Shown here: piece after piece, positions 5,716-5,815 of the stretch | Layout: each line of letters starts with the position of its first letter | Numbering within the stretch: position 1 is the stretch's first letter | From: Clostridia bacterium | GTDB taxonomy: Bacteria > Bacillota > Clostridia > Oscillospirales > Acutalibacteraceae | DNA: 5,815 nucleotides | Assembly (NCBI GenBank): GCA_900763035.1 | Contig: CAAFIS010000111.1 | Coordinates: 1 to 5,815 of the forward strand | Reading direction: 5' to 3' | Notes under the pieces: generated by a model | Seen by the model: only the letters and a program-made list of their open reading frames with translations | Told to the model about the DNA's origin: nothing | The model's database searches: none | Program-made: the position numbers and the translations under genes

Positions 5716-5815
5716 ATGGAAATGATAACGGAAACACGGCAAACGCCGGTCGGCGGCACTTTCGACGTGATCGTGTGCGGCGGCGGACCGGCGGGCAGCG
5801 CGGCGGCGATCTGCG
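5716..5815 (+). CDS. FAD-dependent oxidoreductase, 5' fragment
   Basis: The first 33 codons are present before the window ends. After a polar lead of about 15 residues comes FDVIVCGGGPAGSAAAI, a Rossmann beta-alpha-beta start with the dinucleotide motif G22-x-G24-x-x-G27. This is typical of FAD-dependent oxidoreductases. GGAGG at 5705-5709 lies 6 bases before ATG 5716, which is better spaced than for the second Met at 5722. Substrate and subfamily cannot be told from this fragment. Placement just after a terminator suggests it is a separate unit from the SPFH cluster. Confidence 0.85.
   Translation, partial: MEMITETRQTPVGGTFDVIVCGGGPAGSAAAIC

Noticed and set aside
1..5815. CRISPR arrays, tRNA or rRNA genes, insertion sequences, attachment sites.
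   Set aside because: No regularly spaced repeats, RNA gene folds, transposase motifs or terminal inverted repeats were seen. The only gaps between genes are under 125 bases and are explained by the promoter and hairpins listed.

Overview
This is a GC-rich, gene-dense window from what looks like a Gram-positive, probably gut-type Clostridia (Firmicutes) genome. The evidence is strong GGAGG-type ribosome binding sites, a surface protein with a sortase-like C-terminal anchor, an ABC-F ATPase of the YkpA/YbiT kind, and a YdjG/YdjH/YdjI-like gene cluster known from Bacillus. The exact taxon cannot be fixed from sequence alone. All seven genes I support lie on the + strand.

Region 1 (2-574) is the 3' end of an ABC-F ATPase gene. 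Only the second nucleotide-binding domain is visible, and several of its catalytic positions are replaced. Region 2 (575-1893) starts with a near-consensus sigma-A promoter (TTGACA, 16 bp, TATAAT). It drives a single gene for a secreted protein with two pilin-like repeats, a Pro/Lys/Glu stalk and an xPxTG-type wall anchor. A perfect 13-bp hairpin follows.

Region 3 (1921-5661) is a four-gene cluster: a small two-helix membrane protein; an SPFH-domain protein with three C-terminal zinc ribbons (YdjI-like); a protein with two N-terminal zinc ribbons and a C-terminal membrane helix (YdjG-like); and a TPM-domain membrane protein with a Gly-rich tail (YdjH-like). In Bacillus subtilis the homologous trio sits beside pspA and belongs to the cell-envelope stress response. 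No pspA is present here. I infer a membrane-associated scaffold: the TPM and zinc-ribbon proteins sit in the membrane, and the SPFH protein is recruited or oligomerises on the cytoplasmic face.

Region 4 (5667-5815) is a hairpin with a short T run, abutting the ribosome binding site and first 33 codons of an FAD-dependent oxidoreductase that runs off the window.

A recurring architectural feature is a strong perfect hairpin in each of four intergenic gaps, just upstream of the next gene's ribosome binding site. Only the last has a T run.
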